A stretch of DNA of 64,000 nt. Origin: Telopea speciosissima. Its lineage: Eukaryota > Streptophyta > Magnoliopsida > Proteales > Proteaceae. Positions 1 to 11,240 of the stretch are shown here, piece by piece. Under the pieces are notes generated by a model, which searched no databases, was not told the DNA's origin, and was given only the letters and a program-made list of their open reading frames with translations. A program made the position numbers and the translations under genes. The stretch spans positions 11,730,413 through 11,794,412 of the forward strand of contig NC_057923.1 in assembly GCF_018873765.1 (NCBI RefSeq), in the 5' to 3' direction. Every line of letters starts with the position of its first letter. Position 1 is the stretch's first letter.

Positions 1-880
1 TCAATTGGCCTATTTTGCCCCCAAGATTCTGATAGTCGTATTTGCAATGGTAGGAAAGAAGAGAAACCCTTTGTTACTTTTATAGACTCCTTAGAAACTC
101 AAAATTAACTTGTCAAATTCAACATGTTGCAGGGTCCAACTTAAAACCTTATAATGTCAAGAGAAGATATAGCTCCTTAAGTATTTGAAAACTCCTGACA
201 TCTCAATACTCTCTCACGTATAGCTTAGACATATTAAAACCCTAAAACTTAAGACGCTAACTCGAGATAACTCCTCAAATATATATTATAGAAAGGAGTA
301 GCATGTCCCCTTCCTTTTAGTGGAAAACCAAGAAGAAGGGATTGCCTTAGATCAACTCAACCATCAAGTGGGGCATGGGGGAATAGAAAAAGAAAAACAA
401 CTTTAGTTAACTTCAAAAACGGAAGAAGTGCACCCTAGCTATATAGAAATATTAAGGACTTCGAATAAACCAATACTGTGGGATTATAACTCTATAACTC
501 CTAATTAGTGGGTGTTACATTTCAATCCGAACCAATTGAACCAACTAAAACCAACCTGTTGAATCAAGCCGAACCAAACCTTTTATGAAACCGATACAAA
601 CTAGATTGGCCAAAACCGGACCGAATCCAATAAAAAAATGATAAGAAATGTGTTAAAATGTTTGGTTCAACTCGATTATCAAACCTGTAATATCTGATAA
701 CAAGAAACAAAATCGAACCAGATTGAAACCCAATATCCTACAATTGACATTGGTTTTCCCAGTCCAATCCAAAGGGACTTAAAGTTCTCTGCACCCTAAC
801 CACCCAGACACATGGGGATGAACGAAATGACCTGCCTGGCCCCTCCATGGCTCAAACCTGTCTTTATCCCACCCCCATGT
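1..880. other. AT-rich intergenic sequence, no gene seen
   Basis: No convincing reading frame is present. Around 530-760 the sequence is rich in short AACC/CCGAACC words, a composition typical of decayed small plant transposons, but I could not define ends or a target duplication. Confidence 0.5.
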
Positions 881-926
881 ATCTACAGATGCACTCTTGG
901 ACAAAGAACGTGGGCCTTATTTCTAT

Positions 927-978
927 ATAAGGCCCTATGTGTCTATTTCTCTTCTTCCCCAGGGTAATATACCAATTC

Positions 979-1070
<92 letters not shown>

Positions 1071-1127
1071 GAGAAATAAGGCCCTATGTGTCTATTTCTC
1101 TTCTCCCTCAAGGTAATATACCAATTC

Positions 1128-1189
<62 letters not shown>

Positions 1190-1345
1190 GAAATAAGGCC
1201 CTATGTGTCTATTTCTCTTCTCCCTCAGGGTAATATACCAATTCCAATATATATATATATATATTTTGGAGAAATAAGGCCCTATGTGTCTATTTCTCTT
1301 CTCCCCCAGGGTAATATACCAATTCCAAAAAATATATATGTATAT
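927..1345. repeat. Four-copy tandem repeat with embedded (AT)n microsatellites
   Basis: A conserved block of about 60 bp, beginning GGCCCTATGTGTCT and ending AATATACCAATTCC, starts at 931, 1080, 1197 and 1278. Each copy is followed by an AT dinucleotide tract of different length (about 984-1066, 1132-1184, 1246-1265, and a short decayed one near 1331-1350). The block carries a pyrimidine-rich TTTCTCTTCT stretch. Open frames reading through it only reflect the repeat and are not genes. Confidence 0.9.
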
Positions 1346-2083
1346 ATATTGGATGCCGATTATGGGTTTTGAAACCCTGTTTTGGATGTTTAAGGATAGT
1401 TTTGATGGAGTCGGTAGAAGTCACCATCTGCACAGCTCCTCATCTTTTCATTTTCTCACTGATTCACACCTCTCACCTGAATTTTTGCTTTCCACCTTCC
1501 ACCTAGCTTTCACAATTAGTAGATACTTTGTTGGTGGGGCTTGGTCCCCAAACCCAATTACCCAATCAAAAAAAGAGATTGAAAAAAAAAAAAAAAAAAA
1601 TACAGAGAAAAAGAAGCTAGAAAAGCCCAAAAAGCAAAAGCAGAGAACCTTGGCAGCAGCAGCTGCCTCAGATACTACCAATTCATTTCATCTTCCCCCA
1701 AGAAAGAAACAAAGAGAGAAACGGAAGTAAAATCCTAAAAGCATGGCGTTACCGTGTGGGGTCCTTACTTCCACTACCCCATTATACTTCTTCTGCAACT
1801 CTTCCACTATATCCGTATTTTGTGCCGCTACATGCGTACACCAATAACCTCTTTCGAACCCCACCAGAGATCAGAGAAAGAGTCTCCGAATTGTTGGAGT
1901 TCGAGAAGAAAAAAATAAGCAAAATCCCTAACTCAAAGTTGCAGGAATTTAGAGAAGAAAACATAATCAGGGATCTTTGATCTGAGTTTCAAAACTAAAA
2001 TTCCTATGTAAATTGTAAATTATTTACAAGAGAGAAGAAAAAAAAAATTTAAGAAAAATACACACACACACATTATTATTACT
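1346..2083. other. Intergenic, 3' flank of the DUF1645 gene
   Basis: Holds an A-rich run at about 1577-1600 and a (CA)n run at 2061-2072. Short open frames here have no recognisable domain. The part nearest 2083 is probably the 3' untranslated region of the minus-strand gene. Confidence 0.4.
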
Positions 2084-3082
2084 CTAAAAGGGATGAAGGT
2101 TCCTACTCAATCCATTCACGTTCGAGAAGAAACCAACCAGATCTTGTCTGTAAGGAAGATAGGAACGTCGACGGTCATCTTCCTTTAGAGCTCTGTTACG
2201 CACGTAATGAACCTCGTGAGCAGATAAAGTGTCGCCGGACACTCCCTTGGCTTTCACTTTGCCCTTCGCGGCGACCTTATCTTGAGAGGAATTGTAGTCT
2301 GGGTTGGAAATGAAGTTTCTCCTCTCCTTCGGATGTAGTTGCTCAGCTTTCTGAATCGCCGCCTTGTCAGCGGTGACTTTTTCAGTTTTGTCATTGTTTC
2401 TCTTCTTCACGAACTTGGACGAAGACAGGAAAACGTAGGTATCCTTACCATCGCTGTTACTCCGGGGAAGGAAGTCTCTGAACTTCCACCGCTTTGAAGA
2501 TCCAGATCCAGTGGAGTTACTCTTCTTGCATCTATCCGGAGAAGCTTCAACAGATTTCGGATTCCAAACACAGTAAGTTCCAGCGGGAATACCTTCAAGT
2601 TCGTCGGCTTCGGAAGAGGAGGAGGAAGATGGATGGTTATCGTTATCATTATCGTTATCGCGCTCCTCTAACATTAACTTTCCGAGTGGAAGACGAAGGG
2701 GTGAGGGTTTTTTGGGAAGAGGCTTGGAATCATCGTCGGCGAAGAGAAGATCCCGATTGAAAACCGGGTAAACTGGACGAATCTGGCCGTTGTAGAAGAT
2801 CTCGTCGGCAGAAATAGGAGAAGAAGAGTCAGGATCTTTCCTAACGACTGCGAATTCGAAATCATCGCCGTCGTCGTCATTGTCGGCATCCTCAGGAGTT
2901 GGTTGATCGTTGGAGATCGGAAGTTCTTCTTCGTCGATGCGATGTATGGGTAGGGAGGAGTCCTTGTCCTGGGTGAATTCTTCAGTGACTCTAGCGGCGA
3001 TCTCTGCAAGTCTGCTAGAAGAGTAACTGTTGAAGCTCGGAGATTGGGAGAGAAGTGGACTCTGATTATGCATAGCTTGCAT
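2084..3082 (-). CDS. DUF1645 family protein, single exon
   Basis: A 332-residue intronless reading frame of the plant-specific DUF1645 family. Family hallmarks visible in order are an N-terminal QSPSFNSYSSSRLAEIAARV block, a DDDFEFAVV-like acidic/hydrophobic core (about residues 70-80), FYNGQIRPVYPVFN (about 96-109), a Leu/Pro-rich segment followed by an acidic-serine patch, RWKFRDFLPRSNSDGKDTYVFL (about 198-219), and the C-terminal motif RRSYLPYRQDLVGFFSNVNG. No signal peptide or membrane segment is seen; it is acidic in the first half and basic in the second. The start is the first ATG after a CT-rich leader with a TATA box about 190 bp upstream. Molecular function is unknown; family members are often reported as stress-responsive, and that link here is inference. 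Confidence 0.9.
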   Translation of the reverse strand: MQAMHNQSPLLSQSPSFNSYSSSRLAEIAARVTEEFTQDKDSSLPIHRIDEEELPISNDQPTPEDADNDDDGDDFEFAVVRKDPDSSSPISADEIFYNGQIRPVYPVFNRDLLFADDDSKPLPKKPSPLRLPLGKLMLEERDNDNDNDNHPSSSSSSEADELEGIPAGTYCVWNPKSVEASPDRCKKSNSTGSGSSKRWKFRDFLPRSNSDGKDTYVFLSSSKFVKKRNNDKTEKVTADKAAIQKAEQLHPKERRNFISNPDYNSSQDKVAAKGKVKAKGVSGDTLSAHEVHYVRNRALKEDDRRRSYLPYRQDLVGFFSNVNGLSRNLHPF

Positions 3083-3480
3083 TTTCGATCAAATTAGAGA
3101 GATTTCTTCTCTCTTTCTCTGAAAATTTCTGATTTCTTCTTTGATTTCTTCTTGTTGTTGGGTGTTAAGGGTTATAGCTTCTTCGTTTCCTACTTTCTTT
3201 TTTTTTTTCTGGAAGGCTTGAAAGAGGTGGACGGAAATGAGGAATCTATTGTTTGTTTGGTTTTATTTATAGGACATGAAATGTGTGATAAAGAAAGAAA
3301 GAGAGAGAGAGATGGAAGGTGAAAGAAACACAGAGAGAGGTTCGTAGGTTGAGGGGACCCGGCCGCGTGACGTGACACGTAATAATTTTCACTATTTTGT
3401 AGCGATGACACGTGTTAGATAGAGAAAGAAAGAATGTGGGTGACCAAATTACCATTTTCTCATTCTACATTCCACAACCG
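3083..3480 (-). promoter_or_regulatory. Promoter and leader of the DUF1645 gene
   Basis: Read on the minus strand, a TATA box (CTATAAATA) lies at about 3263-3272, followed by a CT-rich leader up to the start codon. Upstream are a palindromic G-box CACGTG at 3409-3414 and two further ACGT cores at 3370-3373 and 3377-3380, the second within GACACGT. These are ABRE/G-box-like elements bound by bZIP and bHLH factors. The motif positions are seen; the regulatory role is inferred. Confidence 0.55.
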
Positions 3481-4028
3481 CGGTTTCTCCATTAAAAACG
3501 TCTAGAAGCACTCGTCCATCTCTAGAAGCCTTCCTTCGTTTTCATCCTTCTTCTCCAAGGAACTTGTAATTGTAAGCGGTGGGGTGGAGCGCAGGGGCTA
3601 TGTACGCATGGCAGCCAATGAGAGCACGCACTAGTATCTCGAAAGTAAAATTTTTGCTTTTTATGAGGACGGGTGAGTCACATATTTTTAATTTTATTTT
3701 TCTATATCTTTTTTGGAGTTATGAACGTTGGATCACAAATCAATAATGAGTCATTGAGGTTCGGTGAGAATTTAAGGGTGTCAATCGATTCGTTTTCTAG
3801 TTAATTGGATTGGTTTTGGTTCAATTCAAAATATGAATGATTGAAAATCAGAATCGAATCATTCCGGTTAATGGTTAACAAGTTTTATCGGTTTGGATTT
3901 TGTTGTTTATTTGAATCTTTATTATTATCGATTCACGTTAATTGCCCTGAGCAATTGGGATCGAACCTATTTTTTAAGTCCAATAAAGAAAGAAATCTTA
4001 TGTTATTATAATTAGATCACATCATCAC
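3481..4028. other. Intergenic, possible small-transposon debris
   Basis: From about 3775 there is a GGGTGTCAATCGATTCG start followed by GGTTTGGTTCAA-like words, which resembles the terminus of a decayed small DNA transposon. No second end was found. Confidence 0.3.
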
Positions 4029-4221
4029 AGATCTCTACTTGGTTGCATGGTCTCTGTACAAATGTTCGGACAATGGGTGAGTATGCATGGGTATCCGCCC
4101 TATAAGTAGGGAATGTTCACGTACGTGACCATATGTGAATGACTCATAGTTAGAGGGTGCTGAGGTGTCATCTCACGGTGCCCAATGAGAAGGTGTAGGA
4201 AACACCACCAAGTAGAGATCT
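4029..4221. mobile_element. Possible MITE with short terminal inverted repeats
   Basis: The 15-bp sequence AGATCTCTACTTGGT at 4029 is repeated in inverted orientation ending at 4221, giving a 193-bp unit without coding capacity. I found no clear target duplication, so the superfamily is unassigned and the ends may be further out. Confidence 0.4.
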
Positions 4222-4451
4222 TTTGCCCATAATATAAATGAATGGTTCAGATTTATCTAACGTAACGGCTAGCTAATTGTAAAAGGTTCCATTTGTCTTA
4301 ATTAATTTGTCGCCTAGCTACTTCTGTCTTCCTCTGCTTGCCGTTAGATAAAAAATACAGGTGAAGTTGATAGTTTTAGATGGACCGTTGATGTGGCATA
4401 TCCAGAAAAGAAGAAGAGGGTGCAGATGATTTATCATGGGGCGATGAATTC

Positions 4452-4610
4452 GAATTTTTATCCTATGCAGTAACTGCAAGGTGTTGTACTGCATTGTGCG
4501 GCGACTGCAGAGGTCATATGCACCATGTGGGGCCCACTGTGCCACATGGCCTCTGCTACACCACACGATGCAATATAGCACCGTGCAGTTACAGGAGAGG
4601 ATAACGATTC
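4452..4610. mobile_element. Mutator-type foldback MITE with 9-bp target duplication
   Basis: The direct repeat GATGAATTC occurs at 4443-4451 and 4611-4619, flanking a 159-bp element. Its two halves are imperfect inverted copies of each other over almost the full length: the left arm starts GAATTTTTATCC and continues through CAGTAACTGCA, and the reverse complement of the right arm starts GAATCGTTATCC and continues through CTGTAACTGCA. A 9-bp duplication is the signature of Mutator-like transposases. The element is non-autonomous. Confidence 0.82.
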
Positions 4611-4619
4611 GATGAATTC

Positions 4620-7600
4620 CTAATCTTTTTACTGCCCAAAAGGTTATTAAACTGGAAATCGAATCCAGTTCGGGTCAAATCCGATTCCGATTCTTGAAAC
4701 CTTACAATTATTGGATCATGTTAATGCGATGTAATGTAATCATTTTCATTCCTTTCTTGATCAAAAAATGAGGCTTCTACATATGGCAAGTGGACTACTA
4801 ATTTATTTAATCAAACATTAGCATTAATTTAATTAAATTTTAATTAAGTTAAATCTAACTTTCTTCATCTCTTGTCTGTAATCTTTATTAGTCTCCACGG
4901 CTGGCCCTGCGCTGGCCCGCTCTAAAGACTAAAAGGTCAAGAAGGACTGGACTCTCTAAGTCAAGGGCTCCACTAATTGACTTTTTTTGTTTAGAGAAGC
5001 ATGCTTATTGCATGTCTATTTTAGTCTTTTTAATACACCTAGCCCAACCAATAGGCTTATACCATGTGTTGCGATTGCCCAAAGAACCCAAAAAAAAAAA
5101 AGAAGTATTTTTGCTTTTAATAATTAATCATCAGGCAAGCCTATGGGCCCAAAACAGGCTTTTCCAGAGGCAAGTCCCACAACCCCATAGAGGGTTCAGA
5201 TGTATCCTCACCCGTCTCCATGTGGGTAGTAGATCTGAACTCGTTTTTCCTTTGGATAGACCTACACAGCTGGACCCTACCAGCCGCCATAAATATCCCA
5301 ACCCAATTTTTTTTTGAAAAACAAAAACTCACTTTTTTTATTCTTTTGAGTCTTTTTAGGGTTTTATTTATGGGTATTTAACTATTTATAAATATAGGAA
5401 GGAGAGATGAATGTTTCTAAAATTACGAAATAAATCTAAGTTAATCATTTTTATTTATGTTCCCACTTAGAGTTGGGAGAGTGCACTAATTAGTATAATG
5501 GTACACATGTATTGATATATACAAGTGGGAGACAAGATGTTCCCACTTGTATAAGAATGGGAGATACATATAAAAATGGTACACATATTACTATTTATCC
5601 ATATAAGAATGGGAGATAGATGTTCCTGAAATTATAAAATAAATCTGAGTTAATCATTTTTATTTTTATTTTTAGTTTTATTTTGTTTAGATAGACATCA
5701 ACACAAAACGAGGTATTTGATTTGTTTATTAAAAAAAAAACATTTTTTTTTTACATTGACACATGGTAGAAGGCATAAAAAGCAAAACTTTACTAGATTT
5801 GCCTGGTGTCAATGAAGATGAGCTTGATTAGGCTAAATCAAGAAAAATCTAAAATTTCTTAAAGCAGGAACTTAACTATACCCTAGTCAGACCCTTAAAT
5901 TTTATTGATAAAATGAAGATAATTAATAGAACAAAAGGAAAAAAAACAAACTTGAAAAAAACCAAAAAAAAAAAACAAAAACCAAGCACCCTCCCAATAC
6001 AAAGAAAAAAACAAGAGAGCAAAGAGGACTTTATAGACCAACCTCCGATACAATTAATGAAAGCTTAATTTTTCATCCCAAATCATATGTTTAGTAGAAT
6101 CTTAAAAATGGTTGAAATCATTAGCTGAAATAATAGCCGATAATGCTCAAGAGATACAATATCTAATACCATCCAGAATGACCCTCAGTTCAAATACATT
6201 ACTAGTACATATAGCTTAGTAGTGAGCATAAATGAAGTAAACTGAATTGTTCCTATATCTCAAACAAACTCTTTCTCCTCCTAGTCTAGGATTACCTTCA
6301 ACAGCCCCATCTACATCTGTGAAGAATAATCCTTAACTAGTATTCCATTTAACAAAAAACATCTTTCTTTGTTTCACTTTAGTGAGTGGAATCTTAAAAA
6401 AAAAGACAACAATTGCAAATCTTGTTCATTTAAACCTTTTGATCGAGAGATGTTTACCAGGAAAAAAAATCTCTTAAGAGAATACCAGGCATTTTGAATG
6501 ATAGACAACCATTGTAAAACATTTTTTATCACCCAACTTGAGGGATTTGCTTCTAAAATTTTGGCTAGTCGGTACTTATCATCCAAAAAATTATATGCAT
6601 AATTCATTTCCCATATTAGGTTTAAATTAATGTAGAAAAATATAGATATTATGATAATTTGTGAATTTTCATGCATAATACGTTCATAATACGTTTTCAA
6701 CAAGAAATTACATCATAGTAAATTCTTTCATAATTAACATGCTATACATAACTTTCTATAGTCAATAATATGTTGAAGAACCTAATTTATTTTTTAGTTC
6801 ATAACAATTACTTATAACCTGGTAATCATTTGAAACAAATAAAATTTCTTCTCTCCATGATTATTAGTAAGAGGAGCATGATTATATGACCATGCCTCGA
6901 TCTATTATGTTTAGAAAAAATAAACAGGTCCCTAAAATATCTTGAGGACTGTCCAAATGACATCTCTACAAGTATATTTAGAACTTGACACCTTTTGATT
7001 GTCCTTTGTTTTATTTCCATAATTCTTTAAGTTAAGGGTATAAGAGGTTCTCAAAAATAATTTGAAAATGACTTATCATTATGTTAGTTTCAAAACTGTC
7101 ATTGTCTTGCATATTTTTTCGAGTAAACATATGAAATGACATTATTTACCTTCATTAGAAAAAAATTATTATACTAAAAGACAATAAAAATAAGATTACA
7201 AATTATTTGACACCTTAAGTAGTGTCAATAAGAAAATCACATATCTAAATTTTATATATAATACATGAATTATTAGATATGATCAACAAATTATTGAATT
7301 TTCCAAAGGTATTAACCCAATCAATATTCAAAATAAAAAACTTCAAATTGACTTGACCCAACTATTTTGGCGAATGGTGAAAGGGCAATTGATACCTTTT
7401 GGTGCCAATGGGAAATATCTTTTTGTATAATGCATCAAAGTAGCCGTTTGTAGCACACACAAAAAAGTTTAATTATCCCTCTATTTCAATAAATTTACCA
7501 TAAATGGTATAATAAGAAATAAATTGTTGATAGATAATTCACATTGGAGATTATTATATTGCATATCGATGCATGCATGTTAGGAGTAAGACTCAAAGTA

Positions 7601-8280
7601 AACTTTGCAAGAGGACTGCGGAAGCATCTACTCATGATGGGTCATAATACAGCATGTTGTAATAAAAAAGAGATAGCTCTATAAGAAAGATATCCAAGTA
7701 CTCAAATGCAATCTTCAAGATTGGAACCCTAAAAAAATCAAATAGAGAAGAATTGGATTTTCGAATAATGTTCTAGACCCAAAATCTATTCTAAGAATAC
7801 ATACCAAACACAATGTAAGATTGGTATAAAGAATGCATTTTTGAGCTGTTGCTTGAATAGCATATAAAAATCACATATTCATTATATATATTTTTTAAAA
7901 GAAGGAAAAATATAGAGATTTATTAAGTAGTTGGAGATTTGCAAATTAAAATCATAGTATTATTAATGCCTTTACCTTAAACAACAATGAGTTGTTTCTT
8001 TTTTTGGGAGAGGGGCTGTTAGCTGAAATTTCAAGCAAATCAAAATAGTAGCTTTAATTTTTATTATCTACAAGTAATAGTAGAGAGATATGCTCTCTGA
8101 TTATCAAAAATTATAACAATACAAATTTTTAGTATATTTAAATTATGCAAGGCTTAGCAAAAACATGACTGAAAGATGTACTTGGAGCTGTTACATAGAG
8201 AACCAATTCCATTGCTAAAAAAAAAATTAGTGTAGTCATATCTATTAGACAGAAACAGAAAAGAGAACAAAATTAAGAAT
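4620..8280. other. AT-rich intergenic region, no gene seen
   Basis: No frame has a recognisable domain. An imperfect repeat of about 45 bp (core AAATCTRAGTTAATC) occurs near 5415 and 5625. A-rich tracts lie at 5935-5990. The longest frame (6374-6703, minus) is AT-rich and looks random. Confidence 0.5.
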
Positions 8281-8285
8281 AGATC

Positions 8286-8500
8286 TCTTACCGTATATGA
8301 TTTTTCATATTTACCATACATGTTCATATCAATCACTGACTAGGATAATTGATCCTTGATTTATTCTTTTCTATCTTAGCAGCATTATCATAGGACTAAT
8401 TGGGGTAATTGATCCTTGTAAACATTGTATATATTTGACTCTTTACATCAATGGAAGATACACAAGAATTTCAATTCATTCCCTTACCATACGTTTAACA
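8286..8500 (+). repeat. 5' LTR of the Copia element
   Basis: Begins TCTTACCGTAT and ends GTTTAACA. The next bases (8501 on, TGATATCAAAGC) resemble the tRNA-iMet primer-binding site. It contains a short CTTAGCAGCATTATCAT segment missing from the 3' copy. Both LTRs begin with TC rather than the usual TG. Confidence 0.9.
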
Positions 8501-8543
8501 TGATATCAAAGCCTAGATTGATTCTGGGATTTGCATTTCCACC

Positions 8544-8702
8544 ATGGGCGATTCAGCATCTTCTTCTTCCTCTTCATCTGCCATGGTCGTTCCTACCCAT
8601 TCCCCTTACTTCCTTCACTCATTTGATCAGCCAGGCACAACCCTTATCACCTCACTTCTAGATGGTGATAATTTTCCTATCTGGTTCGTCCAAGTCACTT
8701 GA
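8544..8702 (+). pseudogene. Copia gag N-terminal remnant
   Basis: The frame opens with a serine-rich stretch followed by PYFLHSFDQPG and LLDGDNFPIW, the typical start of plant Copia gag polyproteins, and then hits a stop at 8700-8702. The rest of gag is deleted. Confidence 0.75.
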
Positions 8703-8839
8703 AGGATTATCAATGTTCGTTTTCCCAGCCTCAATTACCCTCTTCGGCAATGGTCCAAGGTACTTCTCATTCCCTTTACAACTATTTACAATATATCCTT
8801 TTTTCTTCCAATCATATTGCCTTTCTAACTTCTTTAACC

Positions 8840-10668
8840 AGCACTACTGAACCTACCACCTTTGCTAAGGCTATGAGATTTCCACAGTGGCGTGATGCTA
8901 TGCAAGCTGAGATCACTGTTTTATCTGAAAATCATACTTGGTCATTGGTTCCATTGTCCGCTCACAAAAAGCCCATAGGCTCCAAGTGGGTATTCAAGAT
9001 TAAAAGGCACTCAGATGGTTCGATAGAACGCTACAAGGCTCGTCTTGTTGCAAAAGGGTACAATCAGGTGGAGGGTGTCGATTACCACGACACATTTGCC
9101 CCAATCGCTAGGGTTGTAAATGGATCGGATTCGGCTTGGATAGTGCTATATCCGCATCCGCATCTGATTAGCTATCAGACGGATTCAGATAGTGTTAAAC
9201 GGATACGGACACGGATACAGATCGGATATTTTATCCGTTTACATGTAAATATATCTTTTCGGATAGCTATAGCCTATCCATATCCGCATCCGTTTAGCTT
9301 TCGGACAGATTCGGATAGTGCTAAACGGATACGGACACGAATACAAAAATGGATTTCGGCTATTCATTTACACCCCTACAGTGGCAGTCGCCAAACTAGT
9401 TACTGTTCGCACTTTGATTGCTCTCACTGCTGTCAAAGGCTAGTTTCTCCATCAAATGGATGTTCACAATACATTCTTGCATGGTGACCTCGATGAGGAT
9501 GTATACATGACCCCCCCCTCCTGGATATCGTTGCAAGGGGGAGAACTTTGTTTGCAAGCTCCACAAATCTCTATATGGCTTGAAACAAGCTTCTCGCCAA
9601 TGGTTCTCCAAGTTCTCCAATAGCTTACTACAGTTTGGGTTCCACCACTCACAAGCCGACCACTCCTTATTTATTCTACGGCGGGATAATGCAGAAGTGT
9701 TTATTGTGCTTTATGTGGATGATATCATCCTCACCGGTTCAGATGCCAAATTAATCACTGAGGTCAAGGATTTCTTATTTCAGAATTTTCATATCAAAGA
9801 CCTTGGACCTTTGAAATATTTCTTGGGCATTGAGGTTGCTCGCTCCACCAAGGGTATATACCTCTCCCAACGAAAATATACCTTGGACATTCTCAATGAC
9901 TCTGGTCTTACTAGTGCCCGCCCTGCAGATACCCTAATGGAGCAAAATTTGCGCCTCACGGACACCAATGGTGATTTATTATCTAATCCCTCAATCTACC
10001 GCCGCCTCGTCGGGCGCTTAATCTACCTTACGGTCACACGACCCCACATCACTCACACAATCAACATTCTAAGTCAGTTTATGCATGCACCTCGACAACC
10101 ACATATGGATGCAGCCCATCAACTACTTCGGTTTCTCAAGGCCACCCCTGGCCAAGGTTTATTTTATTCTGCCACATCATCTCTTCTTCCCCATGGGTAT
10201 TGTGATTCCGACTGGGCGACTTGCCCACTTACTAGACGCTCGATGATTGGCCATTGTATTTTACTTGGATCTAGCCCTATCTCTTGGAAAACAACGAAAC
10301 AATCTACTGTCTCCCGCTCCTCGACTGAAGCGGAATACAAGGCTATGGCTGCTGCTACATGTGAAATAGCTTGGATAAGTTCTCTGTTAACGGACCTGGG
10401 TATCGTTTCCTCCTTTCCCACCCCATTGTTCTGCGACAATCAAGCTGCCATTCACATAGCATCCAATCCGATTTTTCACGAAAGTACAAAACACATCGAA
10501 ATCGACTGCCATGTCGTTCGAGAAAAACTCCAACAAGGATTGATTCAACCGACCAAGATTTCCAGCACCAACCAACTTGCTGATCTGTTTACTAAGTCTC
10601 TTGGTCGCGAACCATTTCAAAAGCTTAGTTCCAAGTTGGGCGTTTGTGACATCCACGCTCCAACTTGA
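8840..10668 (+). pseudogene. Copia pol remnant: reverse transcriptase and RNase H
   Basis: The 5' part carries the Copia RT entry block (WRDAMQAEI, WSLVPL, IGSKWVFKIK, YKARLVAKGYNQ, FAPIAR). It is interrupted at 9111-9375 by a nested transposon and resumes with VTVRTLIAL. A stop replaces the Trp before FLHQMDVHN (about 9441), and a one-base shift lies in the C run near 9511. From 9580 an open frame holds the RT active site YVDDIILTG, the connection region, and RNase H with CDSDWA, SRSSTEAEY and FCDNQAA. The frame ends at 10668 just before the polypurine tract. Confidence 0.92.
9111..9375. mobile_element. MITE nested in the Copia RT
   Basis: The insertion splits the conserved FAPIAR / VTVRTL region of the RT. 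It starts GGGTTGTAAATG and its 3' end reads in reverse complement GGGTGTAAATG, giving terminal inverted repeats, and it is flanked by CTA (9108-9110 and 9376-9378), a probable 3-bp target duplication. Inside, a segment rich in ATCCGCATCCG and GGATTCGGATAG words is present twice in tandem. No coding capacity. A 3-bp duplication suggests PIF/Harbinger or CACTA machinery, but the superfamily is uncertain. Confidence 0.8.
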
Positions 10669-10675
10669 GGGGGAG

Positions 10676-10905
10676 TCTTACCGTATATAATTTTTCCTAC
10701 TTACCATACATGTTCATATCAATCACTGACTAGGATAATTGATTCATATCAATCACTGACTAGGATAATTGATCCTTAATTTATTCTTTCCTATATAGGA
10801 CTAATTGTGGTAATTGACCCTTGTAAACATTATATATATTTGACTCTTTACATCAATAAAAGATACACAAGAATTTCCATTCATTCCCTTACCATATGTT
10901 TAACA
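10676..10905 (+). repeat. 3' LTR of the Copia element
   Basis: Same start (TCTTACCGTAT) and end (GTTTAACA) as the 5' LTR. It differs by a tandem duplication of about 31 bp (TTCATATCAATCACTGAC and following bases, about 10709-10770) and by lacking the CTTAGCAGC segment. Confidence 0.9.
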
Positions 10906-11240
10906 AGATCATGACAAGGTCAAAAATAAAAAAATTAATGGTATCAAATTTTTAATGTACATTGTTATCATCAAACAAGCAACACCTAAATAATTATGAT
11001 TGATCTCTACCAATAAAAAAATAATAATAATTATGATTGATCATTGTTGGAAATATATAGATAAATGTTATTAATGATTATATATGATATCTTAGGTGAA
11101 AGACAACACTTTTCAATAACTTGCATGTGAAGGAAAGTAAGTTTTGGAATTTCAAAATATTGAAACAATTTCTATTGACATAAAGGCTGATGTCATTTAC
11201 ATACATGATCTAATTAATTCAAAAATTCACACAGAAAAAT

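Larger units (their letters stand above)
8286..10905 (+). mobile_element. Copia-type LTR retrotransposon, internally deleted
   Basis: A complete insertion bounded by the 5-bp target duplication AGATC (8281-8285 and 10906-10910). It has two LTRs, a tRNA-iMet-like primer site just after the 5' LTR, the first about 50 residues of gag, then directly the late part of pol. The gag nucleocapsid, protease and integrase are absent, so a large internal deletion has removed them. The polypurine tract GAGGGGGAG at 10667-10675 abuts the 3' LTR. The remaining pol is broken by a stop, a frameshift and a nested transposon, so the copy cannot move by itself. Confidence 0.93.

Noticed and set aside
897-1372. 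Open frames with long Tyr-Ile runs
   Set aside because: They are translations of the (AT)n tracts and the tandem block, not genes.
1284-1980. Plus-strand frames before the DUF1645 gene
   Set aside because: Low-complexity Lys/Ser-rich or anonymous peptides with no recognised domain; no splice or promoter signals support a gene.
6374-7020. Minus-strand frames in the AT-rich intergenic region
   Set aside because: Composition is that of random AT-rich DNA, and no domain is visible.
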